From an uncultured Alphaproteobacteria bacterium (GTDB lineage Bacteria > Pseudomonadota > Alphaproteobacteria > Puniceispirillales > Puniceispirillaceae), in NCBI GenBank assembly GCA_937924895.1, contig CALEYP010000112.1:1-55042 (forward strand): 55,042 bases of DNA, written 5' to 3'. This document shows positions 26,236-36,116 of the stretch, in pieces. Position 1 is the stretch's first letter, and each line of letters starts with the position of its first letter. The notes beneath the pieces are model-generated. The model was given only the letters and a program-made list of their open reading frames with translations, did no database searches and was not told where the DNA came from. Made by a program: the position numbers and the translations under genes.

Positions 26236-27843
26236 TTACGAGGCCAGCTTATCAGCAAGCACATCATCAAATAATGCCAGCGTCTTTTCACGCCCATAGA
26301 GCGAGAAAAAGCCACCCATACGTGGCCCTTGTGATTGCCCTAACATGGTTTCATAGAGACAGGTGAACCACTCACGCAGATTCTCATAGCCTGCCTCTTT
26401 ACCAGCTGCATAGACAGCTGATTGGATTGTTTCGGCATCCGCCTCTTCAGGCAAGTTTGCAATCGCGTTGCGCAACGCGGTAAGTGTGGCTTTTTCCTCT
26501 GTGGTTGCGGCACGATGTTGGAGCAGCGGGCGCACTCTATCTTGATAATAATTCACAGCATATTGAACCATCTTATCAAGCTGTGGGTGGCTCTCTTGTG
26601 AGACATTTGGCGCATAATCTGTCACATAGTTCCAAATCACATCTGCTGTTTCCGCTTGGCAGACCGCCGCCAAATTCAATAGTAGCGAGAAGCTGACAGG
26701 CAGATCATCTTGTGGCATGTCCCCTTCGTGAATATGCCAAGCAGGATTTTCAAATTGCTGAGCCAGCTCTTGCTCTGCGGCTTTGCCAAGATGGGCGAAA
26801 TATTCATCCACTGCCTTGGGGATAGAATCAAAATAAAGACGCTTGGCACGCTTAGGCTGGCCATACATAAATAACGCCAATGATTCAGGGCTGCCATAGC
26901 GCAACCATTCTTCAATCGACAAGCCATTGCCTTTTGATTTTGAAATCTTCTCACCATTCTGGTCGAGGAACAGCTCATAGGAAAATGATGTTGGCGGCAC
27001 CTTACCCAAAACACGCACAATCTTAGAGGATAAGGTCACAGAATCGATCAAATCCTTGCCAGACATCTCATAATCAACACCAAGTGCATACCAGCGCATA
27101 GCCCAGTCACATTTCCATTGTAACTTACAAGCGCCACCTGTCACAGGCACCTCGCGCAATGCCCCTGTCTCTGGGTCTTCATAAATGAGTGTGCCATCTT
27201 GTGGCTTTGTTTCTACGACTTTAGCTTGCAGAACACGGCCTGTATCAGGGCAAAGCGGCAAGAAGGGAGAATAGGTTTTGCGACGCTCTTCGCCCAAAGT
27301 TGGCAAGATGACATCACGCACTTTATCGTGATGTGCAAGGATATGAAGCAAGGCCTCATCAAGCGCCCCAGACTGATATTGCTGTGTGGCGCTGATAAAC
27401 TCATAGTCAAAACCGAAACTATCCAAAAAGGCGCAAAGACGGGCATTATTATGCTCACCAAAGCTATTATGCTCGCCAAAGGGATCAGGCACCTTCGTCA
27501 GTGGCTGGTCGATGTAATTGGCAAGCATCTCCTGATTAGGGACATTATCAGGCACTTTGCGGAACCCATCCATATCATCAGAAAAACAAACCAAACGTGT
27601 TGGACGTCCTGTTAGCACCTCAAAGGCTTTGCGCACCATTGACGTACGCACCACTTCGCCAAATGTCCCAATATGCGGCAGACCAGACGGGCCATATCCT
27701 GTTTCGAATAGGACCGGACGGCTCGGATCATCATCTTTTTGTTGCGACAAACGTTTTAAGACGTTGCGGGCCTCTGCAAAGGGCCATGCTTTGGCATCAG
27801 CGGCACATGCGGCTTGTGCCGGATCAAATGATGACTGGCTCAT
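26236..27843 (-). CDS. lysS: lysyl-tRNA synthetase, class I (archaeal type)
   Basis: Charges tRNA-Lys. The 535 residues are a class I enzyme: HIGH is read as PHIGTFGE (56-63) and KMSKS as KISKSKGNG (about 297-305). This replaces the class II LysRS of most bacteria and is common in alphaproteobacteria. SDDMDGFRKVPDN and the C-terminal helical anticodon domain are standard. Since no class II LysRS is in the window, it is the probable only enzyme, but the rest of the genome is unseen. It lies upstream of pyrD. Confidence 0.95.
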   Translation of the reverse strand: MSQSSFDPAQAACAADAKAWPFAEARNVLKRLSQQKDDDPSRPVLFETGYGPSGLPHIGTFGEVVRTSMVRKAFEVLTGRPTRLVCFSDDMDGFRKVPDNVPNQEMLANYIDQPLTKVPDPFGEHNSFGEHNNARLCAFLDSFGFDYEFISATQQYQSGALDEALLHILAHHDKVRDVILPTLGEERRKTYSPFLPLCPDTGRVLQAKVVETKPQDGTLIYEDPETGALREVPVTGGACKLQWKCDWAMRWYALGVDYEMSGKDLIDSVTLSSKIVRVLGKVPPTSFSYELFLDQNGEKISKSKGNGLSIEEWLRYGSPESLALFMYGQPKRAKRLYFDSIPKAVDEYFAHLGKAAEQELAQQFENPAWHIHEGDMPQDDLPVSFSLLLNLAAVCQAETADVIWNYVTDYAPNVSQESHPQLDKMVQYAVNYYQDRVRPLLQHRAATTEEKATLTALRNAIANLPEEADAETIQSAVYAAGKEAGYENLREWFTCLYETMLGQSQGPRMGGFFSLYGREKTLALFDDVLADKLAS

Positions 27844-28049
27844 CTCATCGCGTCCTTATCTTGCTAGTATCTGAGGCGAAACCTAGGCAAAGAGGGGGGT
27901 TTAATCAAGTTATTTTGCGACCTCTTGGGGGAAAGCACAGACAACCTCAGGGAATCTTTTCAGATCTTTTGGTATCAAGGCTAGGCGCTGGCCCTATCCC
28001 ACAGTATAGATAGAAGAGACTCTCCCCGCTCTGGTTATGCATATCCCCA

Positions 28050-30821
28050 ATGACACAAACTGATATATATACGCTCGATATTCTCTACCCGCTTGTGAAT
28101 AGCGCTTATGTGATTAGCGCTGATGGGGAAATTGAGGAAATGTCATTGGCTGATGCGGCATTACGAGCGGCTGCTCATCCACCTTTAATATGTCATGCGA
28201 AATGGACAGCAAGCCGTCTGGGAGTTGAATTAGAGGGCGCCTTTGACGTGATGGAGCTGTTTGCTTTCATCAGGCCAGGCCGCTTCTGCCTGCCGACCCC
28301 TGCAGGGCTTGCCAAAGCCCTTGGCCTCCCCAAACCCAATAATGGTGAAGATGAAAGCCTTGTGATTGGTAAAGCCACTTTTGCACTGTTAGATAACATC
28401 GATGACATGGCTGAGGCAGAGAGACTAAAAATTGGGCGCTTAGCAGAGATGATGGGACGCGGCGGCTGGCCCTTTGCCCCGATTATTTTACAAAAATGTG
28501 GTATCACGCCGGCCCTATCTGCGCCGCCGGATGGGCGGGCTGCTATGGTGTTTAAAGAGCTCGCAGAGATTGATGATTATCCACCGCGCCCGGCACCAGG
28601 CCTAGCGCCTGTCATGCCAGAGGCTGCCCGCTCACAATTAGCGACTATCTTAGGCGATCACGCTGAAATCCGGCCTAGCCAGTCTGATTATGCGGCTGCG
28701 CTATCTGCCATGTTTGCCACCCCTGATGAGGACACGAATCCGGTTATGGTTCTCGCTGAGGCTGGCACAGGCACAGGCAAAACACTTGGCTATTTAGCGC
28801 CAGCAAGCTTATGGGCTGATCAGAATAAAGGGGCGGTATGGGTTTCAACCTATACGAAAAGCCTGCAGCAACAAATTGCCGAAGAACTCACTCGTCTTTA
28901 TGGCGCTGACCAGGCGCATAAGGTGGTGATACGCAAAGGCCGAGAAAATTACCTCTGTTTGCTAAATTTTGAAGAGGCGCTCTCAGCAATGCCAGGCGCC
29001 CCGCGCCTTGCCCCTGCGCTTGGCTTAATGGCGCGATGGATCAGCGCGACCCCTGATGGTGACCTCACAGGCGCAAGCTTCCCTGCATGGCTCGTTGACC
29101 TGATGGGGCCACGCGTGACAACAGGCCTATCAGATAGACGGGGAGAATGTATCCATTCTGCCTGTCTCCATTATCAGAAATGTTTCGTTGAGAAATCCAT
29201 TCGCGGGGCACGCCAAGCTGATATCGTCATTGCCAACCATGCGCTTGTCATGGTCCAGGCAGCCTTAGGTGATACCACTGACCCAAGCCGCCCGACACGG
29301 CTGATTTTTGATGAGGGGCATCATGTGTTTGACGCGGCTGATTCAGCTTTTTCAGCCATTTTATCAGCCATGGAAGGCGCTGAGTTACGACGTTGGGTAA
29401 GAGGCGCAGAAGATGGCAGGCGTGGCCGCGCACGTGGGTTGCGCAAACGGCTTGAAGAACTGATTGCGGGATCAGAAGACGGGCTCAGAGCGCTCGAAGA
29501 TGCCAGTGAAGCGGCCCGCTGCTTGCCAAGTGATGGCTGGCGGAAACGTCTGTCTGAAAATAATGCCCTAGGAGCAGGCGAGGCCTTTTTCTTTCAATTG
29601 CGTCGTGAAATTTATCACCGCGCCGCTGATATTCAAAGCCCCTTTGATGTGCAAGTCTCGTTAAGCCCCGTCTCTGATGCGCTTAGTGACGCTGGGGCGA
29701 AATTTGCCACCGCACTTGAACAGCTGGTCACCCCGCTCGGTGTGTTAGCGCGTCTTTTGTTAAAAATTCTGGATGATGAAGCTGATAGCCTTGATAGCCA
29801 GACAAGAGCGCGATTAGAAGGGGCGTCGCGCGCGCTTGAACGGCGTGCCAGCGGCCCGCTCGCGGCTTGGCTTGTGATGTTGCGAGACCTTCCTTCGGCG
29901 GGGCGCGATGATTTCATCGATTGGGCACAGCTTGATAGACGAGATGGGTTAGATGTTGATGTCGGCTTGCATCGCCACTATCTCGATCCGACATTGCCCT
30001 TTGCCAAAGAGGTGTTAGAGACCGCTCATGGCGTAGCCGTTACATCTGCGACATTGGCCGATATAGAAGAGGATAACAAGGGCGAGGCGGAACAGAACAC
30101 CGCAGCGCAGCCCCCTTTAAATTGGCATAGCGCGAAATTGGTTAGTGGCGCCAGCCACCTCTCGCATCCCGCTTTAATGTCATATCACCCCTCGCCTTTT
30201 GACTATCAAAGCGCGACCAAATTATATGTTGTCACAGATGTGGCACGGGACAGGCCTGCGGCAACGGCGGCCGCTATGGCAGCTCTATTTGGGGCAGCGG
30301 GCGGCGGCGGACTTGGACTATTTACCGCAATTCAACGCTTGCGGGCAGTGCATCCCTTATTGCTGCCACTATTAGCCGATCAGCAACTCCCCCTTTATGC
30401 CCAACATATTGACCGTATGAATCTATCAACGCTTATCCAGCTATTCCGTGAAGATCGCCATGCCTGTTTGCTTGGCACAGATGCTGTTAGAGATGGGGTG
30501 GATGTACCTGGCGATGCCTTGCGCCTCATGGTCTATGATAGAGTGCCATGGCCACGACCAGATATGTTGTTCAAAGCGCGCGCTGACTGGCAAGGACGCG
30601 AAGCCTGGACTGATCGTATCACGCGTCTGAAATTACGGCAGGCCTTTGGTCGTCTCATCAGACGCCAAAATGATAAGGGCGTGTTTGTTATCTTAGATAG
30701 CCGCCTTCCAACAAGATTAACGACCGCCTTTCCACCTCATATTTCAATTGAACGAGTCGGATTGGCAGAGGCCATTGCCGGCGTCAAAGACTTCTTGTCT
30801 GATCAGGAGCCACATTCATAA
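28050..30821 (+). CDS. DinG/XPD-like Fe-S ATP-dependent helicase
   Basis: Superfamily 2 helicase of the Rad3/XPD group. The 923 residues have an N-terminal region of unclear fold (1-210), Walker A AEAGTGTGKTLGY (about 234-246), four Cys expected to bind an iron-sulfur cluster (one in ENYLC near 302; three in ECIHSACLHYQKC near 366-377), the DEGH box FDEGHHVFDAAD (about 418), and C-terminal motifs LGTDAVRDGVDVPGDALRL and RQAFGRLIRRQNDKGV. It is longer than E. coli DinG because of the N-terminal extension. No Shine-Dalgarno site is seen. It converges with groEL across a shared terminator. A role in R-loop or fork repair is inferred from the family. Confidence 0.9.
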   Translation: MTQTDIYTLDILYPLVNSAYVISADGEIEEMSLADAALRAAAHPPLICHAKWTASRLGVELEGAFDVMELFAFIRPGRFCLPTPAGLAKALGLPKPNNGEDESLVIGKATFALLDNIDDMAEAERLKIGRLAEMMGRGGWPFAPIILQKCGITPALSAPPDGRAAMVFKELAEIDDYPPRPAPGLAPVMPEAARSQLATILGDHAEIRPSQSDYAAALSAMFATPDEDTNPVMVLAEAGTGTGKTLGYLAPASLWADQNKGAVWVSTYTKSLQQQIAEELTRLYGADQAHKVVIRKGRENYLCLLNFEEALSAMPGAPRLAPALGLMARWISATPDGDLTGASFPAWLVDLMGPRVTTGLSDRRGECIHSACLHYQKCFVEKSIRGARQADIVIANHALVMVQAALGDTTDPSRPTRLIFDEGHHVFDAADSAFSAILSAMEGAELRRWVRGAEDGRRGRARGLRKRLEELIAGSEDGLRALEDASEAARCLPSDGWRKRLSENNALGAGEAFFFQLRREIYHRAADIQSPFDVQVSLSPVSDALSDAGAKFATALEQLVTPLGVLARLLLKILDDEADSLDSQTRARLEGASRALERRASGPLAAWLVMLRDLPSAGRDDFIDWAQLDRRDGLDVDVGLHRHYLDPTLPFAKEVLETAHGVAVTSATLADIEEDNKGEAEQNTAAQPPLNWHSAKLVSGASHLSHPALMSYHPSPFDYQSATKLYVVTDVARDRPAATAAAMAALFGAAGGGGLGLFTAIQRLRAVHPLLLPLLADQQLPLYAQHIDRMNLSTLIQLFREDRHACLLGTDAVRDGVDVPGDALRLMVYDRVPWPRPDMLFKARADWQGREAWTDRITRLKLRQAFGRLIRRQNDKGVFVILDSRLPTRLTTAFPPHISIERVGLAEAIAGVKDFLSDQEPHS

Positions 30822-30848
30822 AAAAGGGCGCTCGAAAGCGCCCTTCTT
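30820..30848 (-). terminator. terminator shared by groEL and the DinG-like gene
   Basis: Stem AAGGGCGCT / AGCGCCCTT (30824-30832 and 30837-30845). On the minus strand the loop is TTCG and the stem is followed by a T tract, so groEL is the main user. On the plus strand the T tract is broken. Confidence 0.88.
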
Positions 30849-30872
30849 ATCTCTTTCAATGAGGGGATGAGC

Positions 30873-32519
30873 TTAGAAGCCCATGCCACCCATACCGCCC
30901 ATGCCGCCCATATCAGGTGCAGCAGCAGCTGGCTTTGGCTCATCTTTTTCAGCAACCATGGCTTCTGTTGTGATCAATAGACCAGCAACTGATGCAGCAT
31001 TCTGCAATGATGAACGAACGACCTTCGCCGGGTCAATCACACCAGCTTTGATGAGGTCTGTGAACTCACCTGACTGGGCGTTGTAACCAAATGTGGCATC
31101 TGTGTTCTCAAGCAGCTTGCCAACGATAACAGCACCATCAGCACCGGCATTGTTTGCAATCTGACGCGCCGGCGCTTGCATGGCACGACGAACAATGTTG
31201 ATACCGACTTCTTGGTCACCATTTTCTGGCTTCAATGCGTCAAGAGTTGGGATAGCTTTCACAAGAGCCACACCACCACCTGGGACGATGCCTTCTTGAA
31301 CCGCAGCGCGTGTCGCATGCATCGCATCATCAACGCGGTCTTTGCGTTCTTTCACTTCCACTTCTGTGGCGCCACCAACGCGGATAACAGCGACACCGCC
31401 AGCGAGCTTTGCGAGACGCTCTTGCAACTTCTCACGGTCATAGTCTGATGATGTTTCTTCAGCCTGTGCGCGGATTTGTGAGCAACGTGCATTGATGTCA
31501 TCTTTGTCACCAGCGCCGTCAACGATTGTTGTTTCTTCTTTTGTGATTTCAACACGCTTTGCTGTGCCAAGCATGTCTAGTGTCACTGAATCTAGCTTGA
31601 TGCCCACTTCTTCAGATACCACAACACCATTTGTGAGGATGGCGATATCTTCAAGCATGGCTTTCCGGCGGTCACCAAAGCCTGGTGCCTTCACAGCAGC
31701 CACTTTCAAACCACCACGTAGACGGTTCACAACCAAAGTTGCCAAGGCTTCGCCTTCAATATCTTCAGCAATGATCAAAAGCGGACGACCTGACTGAACA
31801 ACTTTTTCCAAGATTGGAAGCATGTCTTGCAAGCTTGTTAGCTTCTTTTCGTGCAATAGAATATAAGGCTCTTCTAATGTCGCACGCATCTTTTCGCCAT
31901 CTGTGACGAAATAAGGTGAGAGGTAACCGCGGTCGAACTGCATACCTTCAACAACGTCAAGCTCAGTATCGAGGCTCTTTGCTTCTTCAACTGTGATAAC
32001 GCCTTCATTGCCCACGCGTTCCATGGCTTCGGCAATCATGCCACCAATTTCAGTTTCACCATTGGCTGAGATTGTACCGACCTGAGCCACTTCATCAGAT
32101 GTTGTGATTTTCTTTGACTGTGATTCCAAAGAGGCCACAACAGCTTCAACAGCCATGTCGATGCCGCGCTTCAGATCCATTGGGTTCATGCCAGCTGCAA
32201 CAGCTTTTGAACCTTCTTGGGCAATCGCTTGTGCCAAAACTGTGGCTGATGTTGTACCATCACCAGCTGTGTCATTGGCCTTTGATGCAACTTCGCGCAC
32301 CATCTGGGCACCCATATTTTGGAACTTATCTTTTAACTCGATATCTTTGGCAACTGTCACACCATCTTTTGTGATGCGTGGTGAGCCAAATGACTTTTCG
32401 AGGACGACGTTACGACCCTTTGGGCCCAATGTCACTTTTACAGCATTGGCGAGGATATCTACGCCTTCTAGCATTCTGGTTCTGGCGTCTGAGCCAAATT
32501 TTACGTCTTTAGGAGCCAT
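30873..32519 (-). CDS. groEL: chaperonin GroEL (Hsp60)
   Basis: Forms the double-ring folding chamber with GroES. The 548 residues are typical; MAPKDVKFGSDARTRMLEGV is the start, DGTTSATVLAQ and GPKGRNVVLEKSFG are nucleotide-binding segments, and the C-terminal tail is the repeated GGM ending GGMGF. It lies 86 nt after groES in a standard operon. The start has AGGAAG upstream. Confidence 0.98.
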   Translation of the reverse strand: MAPKDVKFGSDARTRMLEGVDILANAVKVTLGPKGRNVVLEKSFGSPRITKDGVTVAKDIELKDKFQNMGAQMVREVASKANDTAGDGTTSATVLAQAIAQEGSKAVAAGMNPMDLKRGIDMAVEAVVASLESQSKKITTSDEVAQVGTISANGETEIGGMIAEAMERVGNEGVITVEEAKSLDTELDVVEGMQFDRGYLSPYFVTDGEKMRATLEEPYILLHEKKLTSLQDMLPILEKVVQSGRPLLIIAEDIEGEALATLVVNRLRGGLKVAAVKAPGFGDRRKAMLEDIAILTNGVVVSEEVGIKLDSVTLDMLGTAKRVEITKEETTIVDGAGDKDDINARCSQIRAQAEETSSDYDREKLQERLAKLAGGVAVIRVGGATEVEVKERKDRVDDAMHATRAAVQEGIVPGGGVALVKAIPTLDALKPENGDQEVGINIVRRAMQAPARQIANNAGADGAVIVGKLLENTDATFGYNAQSGEFTDLIKAGVIDPAKVVRSSLQNAASVAGLLITTEAMVAEKDEPKPAAAAPDMGGMGGMGGMGF

Positions 32520-32605
32520 TTTTAACTTCCTTATACTTTAGGTTATTGCACGCTCATCACCTGCACATCTGTGAGAGATGAGGTAGAAAAGAAACAAGGG
32601 GTGTC

Positions 32606-32893
32606 TTATTCGACGATACCCATAATGTCTGCTTCTTTCATGATCAGATAGTCAGTGCCATCAAGCTTAACTTCTGTGCCTGACCATTTACCGAATAGCA
32701 CTGTGTCGCCTTCTTTCACGTCAAGAGCATGGACTTTGCCTTGCTCATCGCGTGCACCGGCGCCAACAGCAATTACTGTGCCCTGCATCGGCTTTTCTTT
32801 GGCTGTATCTGGGATGATGATCCCGCCAGCTGTCTTTTCTTCAGATTCTGTGCGCTGAACAACAACGCGGTCGTGAAGCGGCCTGAATTTCAT
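32606..32893 (-). CDS. groES: co-chaperonin GroES (Hsp10)
   Basis: Lid of the GroEL chamber. The 95 residues begin MKFRPLHDRVVVQRTESEEKT with the mobile loop TAGGIIIPDTAKEKP and end DIMGIVE. GGAGA lies about 10 nt before the ATG. The upstream region shows no CIRCE repeat (TTAGCACTC / GAGTGCTAA), so HrcA control is not supported; a possible heat-shock promoter is noted separately. Confidence 0.97.
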   Translation of the reverse strand: MKFRPLHDRVVVQRTESEEKTAGGIIIPDTAKEKPMQGTVIAVGAGARDEQGKVHALDVKEGDTVLFGKWSGTEVKLDGTDYLIMKEADIMGIVE

Positions 32894-33199
32894 GCTTCAA
32901 TCTCCATTTCCGTTTGACAAAAGAATGAGGACTGTTACCTCACCTACCCTTTATTCTTTATGTGGAGAGCTGGTCATGCCAGGATGCCTGATACCTGCCT
33001 ACCCCACAGCTATGCAAGATAGGTGGTCATCGCGCTAGCCCCTGTCAAGGAAGCGATGAAAAAAAATTCTTAAAATTTTCAAACTGGCGAAAAACATGAC
33101 CCCTGCGACGGCTTGTCTCTTTTCCTCCTAGCCCCCACCATGCTATCAGCAGAGCCGAGACTGAGCGATAATCTCCAGTGACATGAGTGAGTGTGAGAG
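32894..33199. other. groES/ctaA divergent intergenic region
   Basis: About 306 nt without a gene. It holds the groES leader (about 110 nt or more), a candidate groES promoter, and an unremarkable ctaA upstream stretch. No CIRCE element, tRNA or riboswitch motif was recognised, and no convincing ctaA promoter. Confidence 0.6.
33017..33049 (-). promoter_or_regulatory. possible heat-shock (RpoH-type) promoter of groESL
   Basis: Minus strand CTTGACAG (33049-33042) resembles the sigma-32 -35 element, and CCTATCT (33023-33017) is a partial match to its -10. The 18-nt gap is longer than usual, so the call is tentative. Confidence 0.25.
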
Positions 33200-34222
33200 A
33201 TGATGCAAAATAGTATGACACCGCCTTATCAGACATCGCATAAAGCGGTAGCCTATTGGTTATTCACCATGGCTGTCCTAGTTGCGTTGATGGTTCTCAT
33301 TGGCGGCATCACAAGGCTGACAGGATCTGGCCTATCCATGGTGGAATGGCGCCCGTTGATGGGCACATTACCCCCCTTATCACAAGAGGAATGGTTGCGT
33401 GTCTTTACACTCTATCAGCAATCACCAGAATATAATGACATTAATTATGGTATGAGCCTTGGTGAGTTTAAGCTCATTTTCTTCTGGGAATATTTCCATC
33501 GCCTCTGGGGACGGTTCTTAGGATTAGCCTTTGCGCTCCCTCTGATCTATTTCGCGATTAGGCGCCAAATTCCGCAAGGCTATGGCCCGCTCTTTCTTGT
33601 GCTATTGGCCTTTGGCGGCTTTCAAGGTGCTGTTGGCTGGTGGATGGTCAAATCCGGCCTTGTTGATAATCCAGCCGTCTCACAATATCGCCTTGCCACA
33701 CATCTGAGCATGGCGCTGCTCATCTATGCAATGCTGCTATGGACAAGCTTTGGGCTATTTTATGGCAAAGTGGCGCGCCCTTCTGGTCATGTGATGGGCG
33801 TGATTGGACTTGTGGCCATTACCATCATTGCGGGCGCCTTTGTGGCTGGCATGGATGCGGGCCTCTTATATAATGAATACCCCCTTATGGGAGATGGCTT
33901 TGTGCCTGTGGAATATGGCGAAGCAGGCGCGTCTGACCCGTTTGAAAACCCCGCATCTGCCCAATTCCATCATCGGTGGATTGCCTTATTGGCGGTGATA
34001 GGGGTTGCCACATTATGGCGCCGCGCCAAGGCGCAGCCTGCCATTGCGCTTCGCGGTCATATTATGGGCGGGATTGTGATGTGCCAATTCTTGCTTGGCA
34101 TCATGACACTCTTGCATGGCGTGCCTGTTTGGATGGGCGCAGCGCACCAATTAGGCGCGGTGCTTTTGCTTGGCGCATGCTTATGGGTTGCGCACGGGTT
34201 AAGCCAGCCCAAAGCGTCCTAA
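33200..34222 (+). CDS. ctaA: heme A synthase
   Basis: Integral membrane oxygenase that converts heme O to heme A for cytochrome aa3-type oxidases. The 340 residues hold about eight membrane segments and the COX15/CtaA blocks GGITRLTGSGLSMVEWRP, FWEYFHRLWGRFLGLAF (with heme-binding His), VGWWMVKSGL, and QFHHRWIALLAV plus a final His in MGAAHQLGAVLLL. The length is normal for the alphaproteobacterial type. A strong terminator follows directly. Confidence 0.96.
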   Translation: MMQNSMTPPYQTSHKAVAYWLFTMAVLVALMVLIGGITRLTGSGLSMVEWRPLMGTLPPLSQEEWLRVFTLYQQSPEYNDINYGMSLGEFKLIFFWEYFHRLWGRFLGLAFALPLIYFAIRRQIPQGYGPLFLVLLAFGGFQGAVGWWMVKSGLVDNPAVSQYRLATHLSMALLIYAMLLWTSFGLFYGKVARPSGHVMGVIGLVAITIIAGAFVAGMDAGLLYNEYPLMGDGFVPVEYGEAGASDPFENPASAQFHHRWIALLAVIGVATLWRRAKAQPAIALRGHIMGGIVMCQFLLGIMTLLHGVPVWMGAAHQLGAVLLLGACLWVAHGLSQPKAS

Positions 34223-34245
34223 CTATTTTTAGAAGTCGCTAGATG

Positions 34246-34280
34246 GCAAGCCAGCTTGTTTGCTGGCTTGCTCTTTTTTT
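34246..34280 (+). terminator. rho-independent terminator of ctaA
   Basis: Stem GCAAGCCAGC / GCTGGCTTGC (34246-34255 and 34262-34271) with a 6-nt loop, followed by TC and seven T residues. It lies 24 nt after the ctaA stop and just before the opposing aspS stop. Confidence 0.92.
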
Positions 34281-34286
34281 GCCCGC

Positions 34287-36065
34287 TTACTCAGATGCCT
34301 TTTTGACAGGCAGTGCGCGGCGGATATGTAACTCGGCCAATTGCGCATCAGACACTTCTGATGGCGCATTCATCATCAAATCTTCGGCCTTACCATTCAT
34401 CGGGAAGAGGATAACCTCTCTGATATTTGGCTCATCAGCAATCAACATCACCATACGGTCGATACCTGGGGCGATACCACCATGTGGCGGGGCGCCAAAG
34501 CGGAAGGCAGAGATCATGCCAGCAAATTCTGTATCAACAACTGACTTATCATAGCCAGCAATTTCAAAGGCTTTATACATCACCTCTGGCAAGTGATTTC
34601 GAATCGCACCTGATGATAATTCAATCCCGTTACAGACGAGGTCATATTGCCACGCCTTGATAGTTAGCGGATCTTGTGTCTCAAGCGCCTCTAGGCCGCC
34701 TTGTGGCATCGAGAACGGGTTGTGTGAGAACTCAACCTTACCAGTGGTCTCATCCAACTCATACATGGGGAAATCTACAATCCAGCAGAATTTGAAGATA
34801 TCCTCATCCATCAAACCATATTCATGGCCGAGGCGAAGACGGGCTTTACCGGCCAATGAGGCGGCGTCCGCTTCTTTGGCACAGGCGAAGAAGGCGGCAT
34901 CGCCATCTGAAAGACCAAGGCGATCTTTCATGCTTTGCGTCTTCTCAGCACCAAGTGCTTTGGCAATTGGGCCTCTGGCTTCGCCATCTTCACCCCAAAT
35001 GATGTAGCCCATTCCTGGCGCGCCCTCACCTTGGGCCCAGCTATTCATGCGATCAGCGACAGAGCGTGACCCGCATTTCGGACCAGGTACCGCACGCACA
35101 ACAGCGCCTTTTTCAATATTTTTCGCAAAAATGGCAAAATCAGAGCCTGCGAAAATATCGGTGACATCAGCAATTTCAATGGGAATGCGCAAATCAGGTT
35201 TATCTGAGCCATATTTCAACATCGCATCAGCATAGGTGATATGCGGGAACTCATCTTCGACTTTGCGTGATGAGAATTCATCAAACACGCCGCGGATAAC
35301 AGGCTCAACCGCATCAAACACATCTTGCTGTTCCACAAAGCTCATTTCCAAATCAAGCTGGTAGAACTCACCAGGTGATCTGTCAGCGCGGCTATCTTCA
35401 TCTCTGAAGCACGGGGCAATCTGGAAATATCTATCGAAACCAGACACCATAATCAGCTGTTTGAACTGCTGAGGTGCTTGTGGCAAGGCATAGAATTTAC
35501 CAGGGTGCATCCGGGCTGGTACGAGGAAGTCACGCGCGCCTTCTGGTGATGACGCAGTCAAGATCGGTGTTTGGAACTCTGTGAAGCCTTGCTCAACCAT
35601 CCGGTTGCGAATGGATTGAATGATTTGCGAGCGCAATAAGATATTCGCATGAGGACGCGCACGACGCAGATCAAGATAGCGATAACGCAAGCGTGTCTCT
35701 TCGCCAGAATCTTCTTCAGAATTGACCTGAAGCGGCAATGTATCAGCGGCTGATAATAACTCAAATGACAGAATAGCGACTTCAATCGCACCAGTTGGCA
35801 ATTTGTCATTTACTGTCTCAGCTGTACGCTCTTTCACACGGCCTTCGATTGAAATCACCGATTCAGTCCGCACCGCTTCCACATCAGCGAAAGACGCATC
35901 ATCGGTATCAATGACTAATTGTGTTAAGCCGAAATGATCACGCAAATCGATAAAGACAAGACCGCCATGGTCTCGCTTACGATGAACCCACCCCGCCAGC
36001 TTTACGGTCTGGCCAACATGGTCTTTGGTCAATTCATTACAATTATGGGTACGATAGCGTGTCAT
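34287..36065 (-). CDS. aspS: aspartyl-tRNA synthetase, probably non-discriminating
   Basis: Class II synthetase for tRNA-Asp, 592 residues of bacterial type with the GAD insertion. The OB-fold N-terminus reads GWVHRKRDHGGLVFIDLRD; class II motif 2 is CFRDEDSRADRSPGEFYQLDLEMSF, and motif 3 is GGIAPGIDRMVML. The His in RDHGG is the residue associated with non-discriminating enzymes that also charge tRNA-Asn, whereas strict enzymes usually have Leu there; if so the cell needs GatCAB. A hairpin lies about 53 nt upstream of the start and may attenuate transcription. GAGG precedes the ATG. Confidence 0.95.
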   Translation of the reverse strand: MTRYRTHNCNELTKDHVGQTVKLAGWVHRKRDHGGLVFIDLRDHFGLTQLVIDTDDASFADVEAVRTESVISIEGRVKERTAETVNDKLPTGAIEVAILSFELLSAADTLPLQVNSEEDSGEETRLRYRYLDLRRARPHANILLRSQIIQSIRNRMVEQGFTEFQTPILTASSPEGARDFLVPARMHPGKFYALPQAPQQFKQLIMVSGFDRYFQIAPCFRDEDSRADRSPGEFYQLDLEMSFVEQQDVFDAVEPVIRGVFDEFSSRKVEDEFPHITYADAMLKYGSDKPDLRIPIEIADVTDIFAGSDFAIFAKNIEKGAVVRAVPGPKCGSRSVADRMNSWAQGEGAPGMGYIIWGEDGEARGPIAKALGAEKTQSMKDRLGLSDGDAAFFACAKEADAASLAGKARLRLGHEYGLMDEDIFKFCWIVDFPMYELDETTGKVEFSHNPFSMPQGGLEALETQDPLTIKAWQYDLVCNGIELSSGAIRNHLPEVMYKAFEIAGYDKSVVDTEFAGMISAFRFGAPPHGGIAPGIDRMVMLIADEPNIREVILFPMNGKAEDLMMNAPSEVSDAQLAELHIRRALPVKKASE

Positions 36066-36116
36066 TGCTGTGCCTCATTTTGTTGTTGGCATCGCTGCCA
36101 CACCACTCTTTTAAAA

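Noticed and set aside
32104..32541. 145-residue plus-strand frame opposite groEL
   Set aside because: Long antisense frames opposite groEL arise from its codon bias; the translation resembles no protein family.
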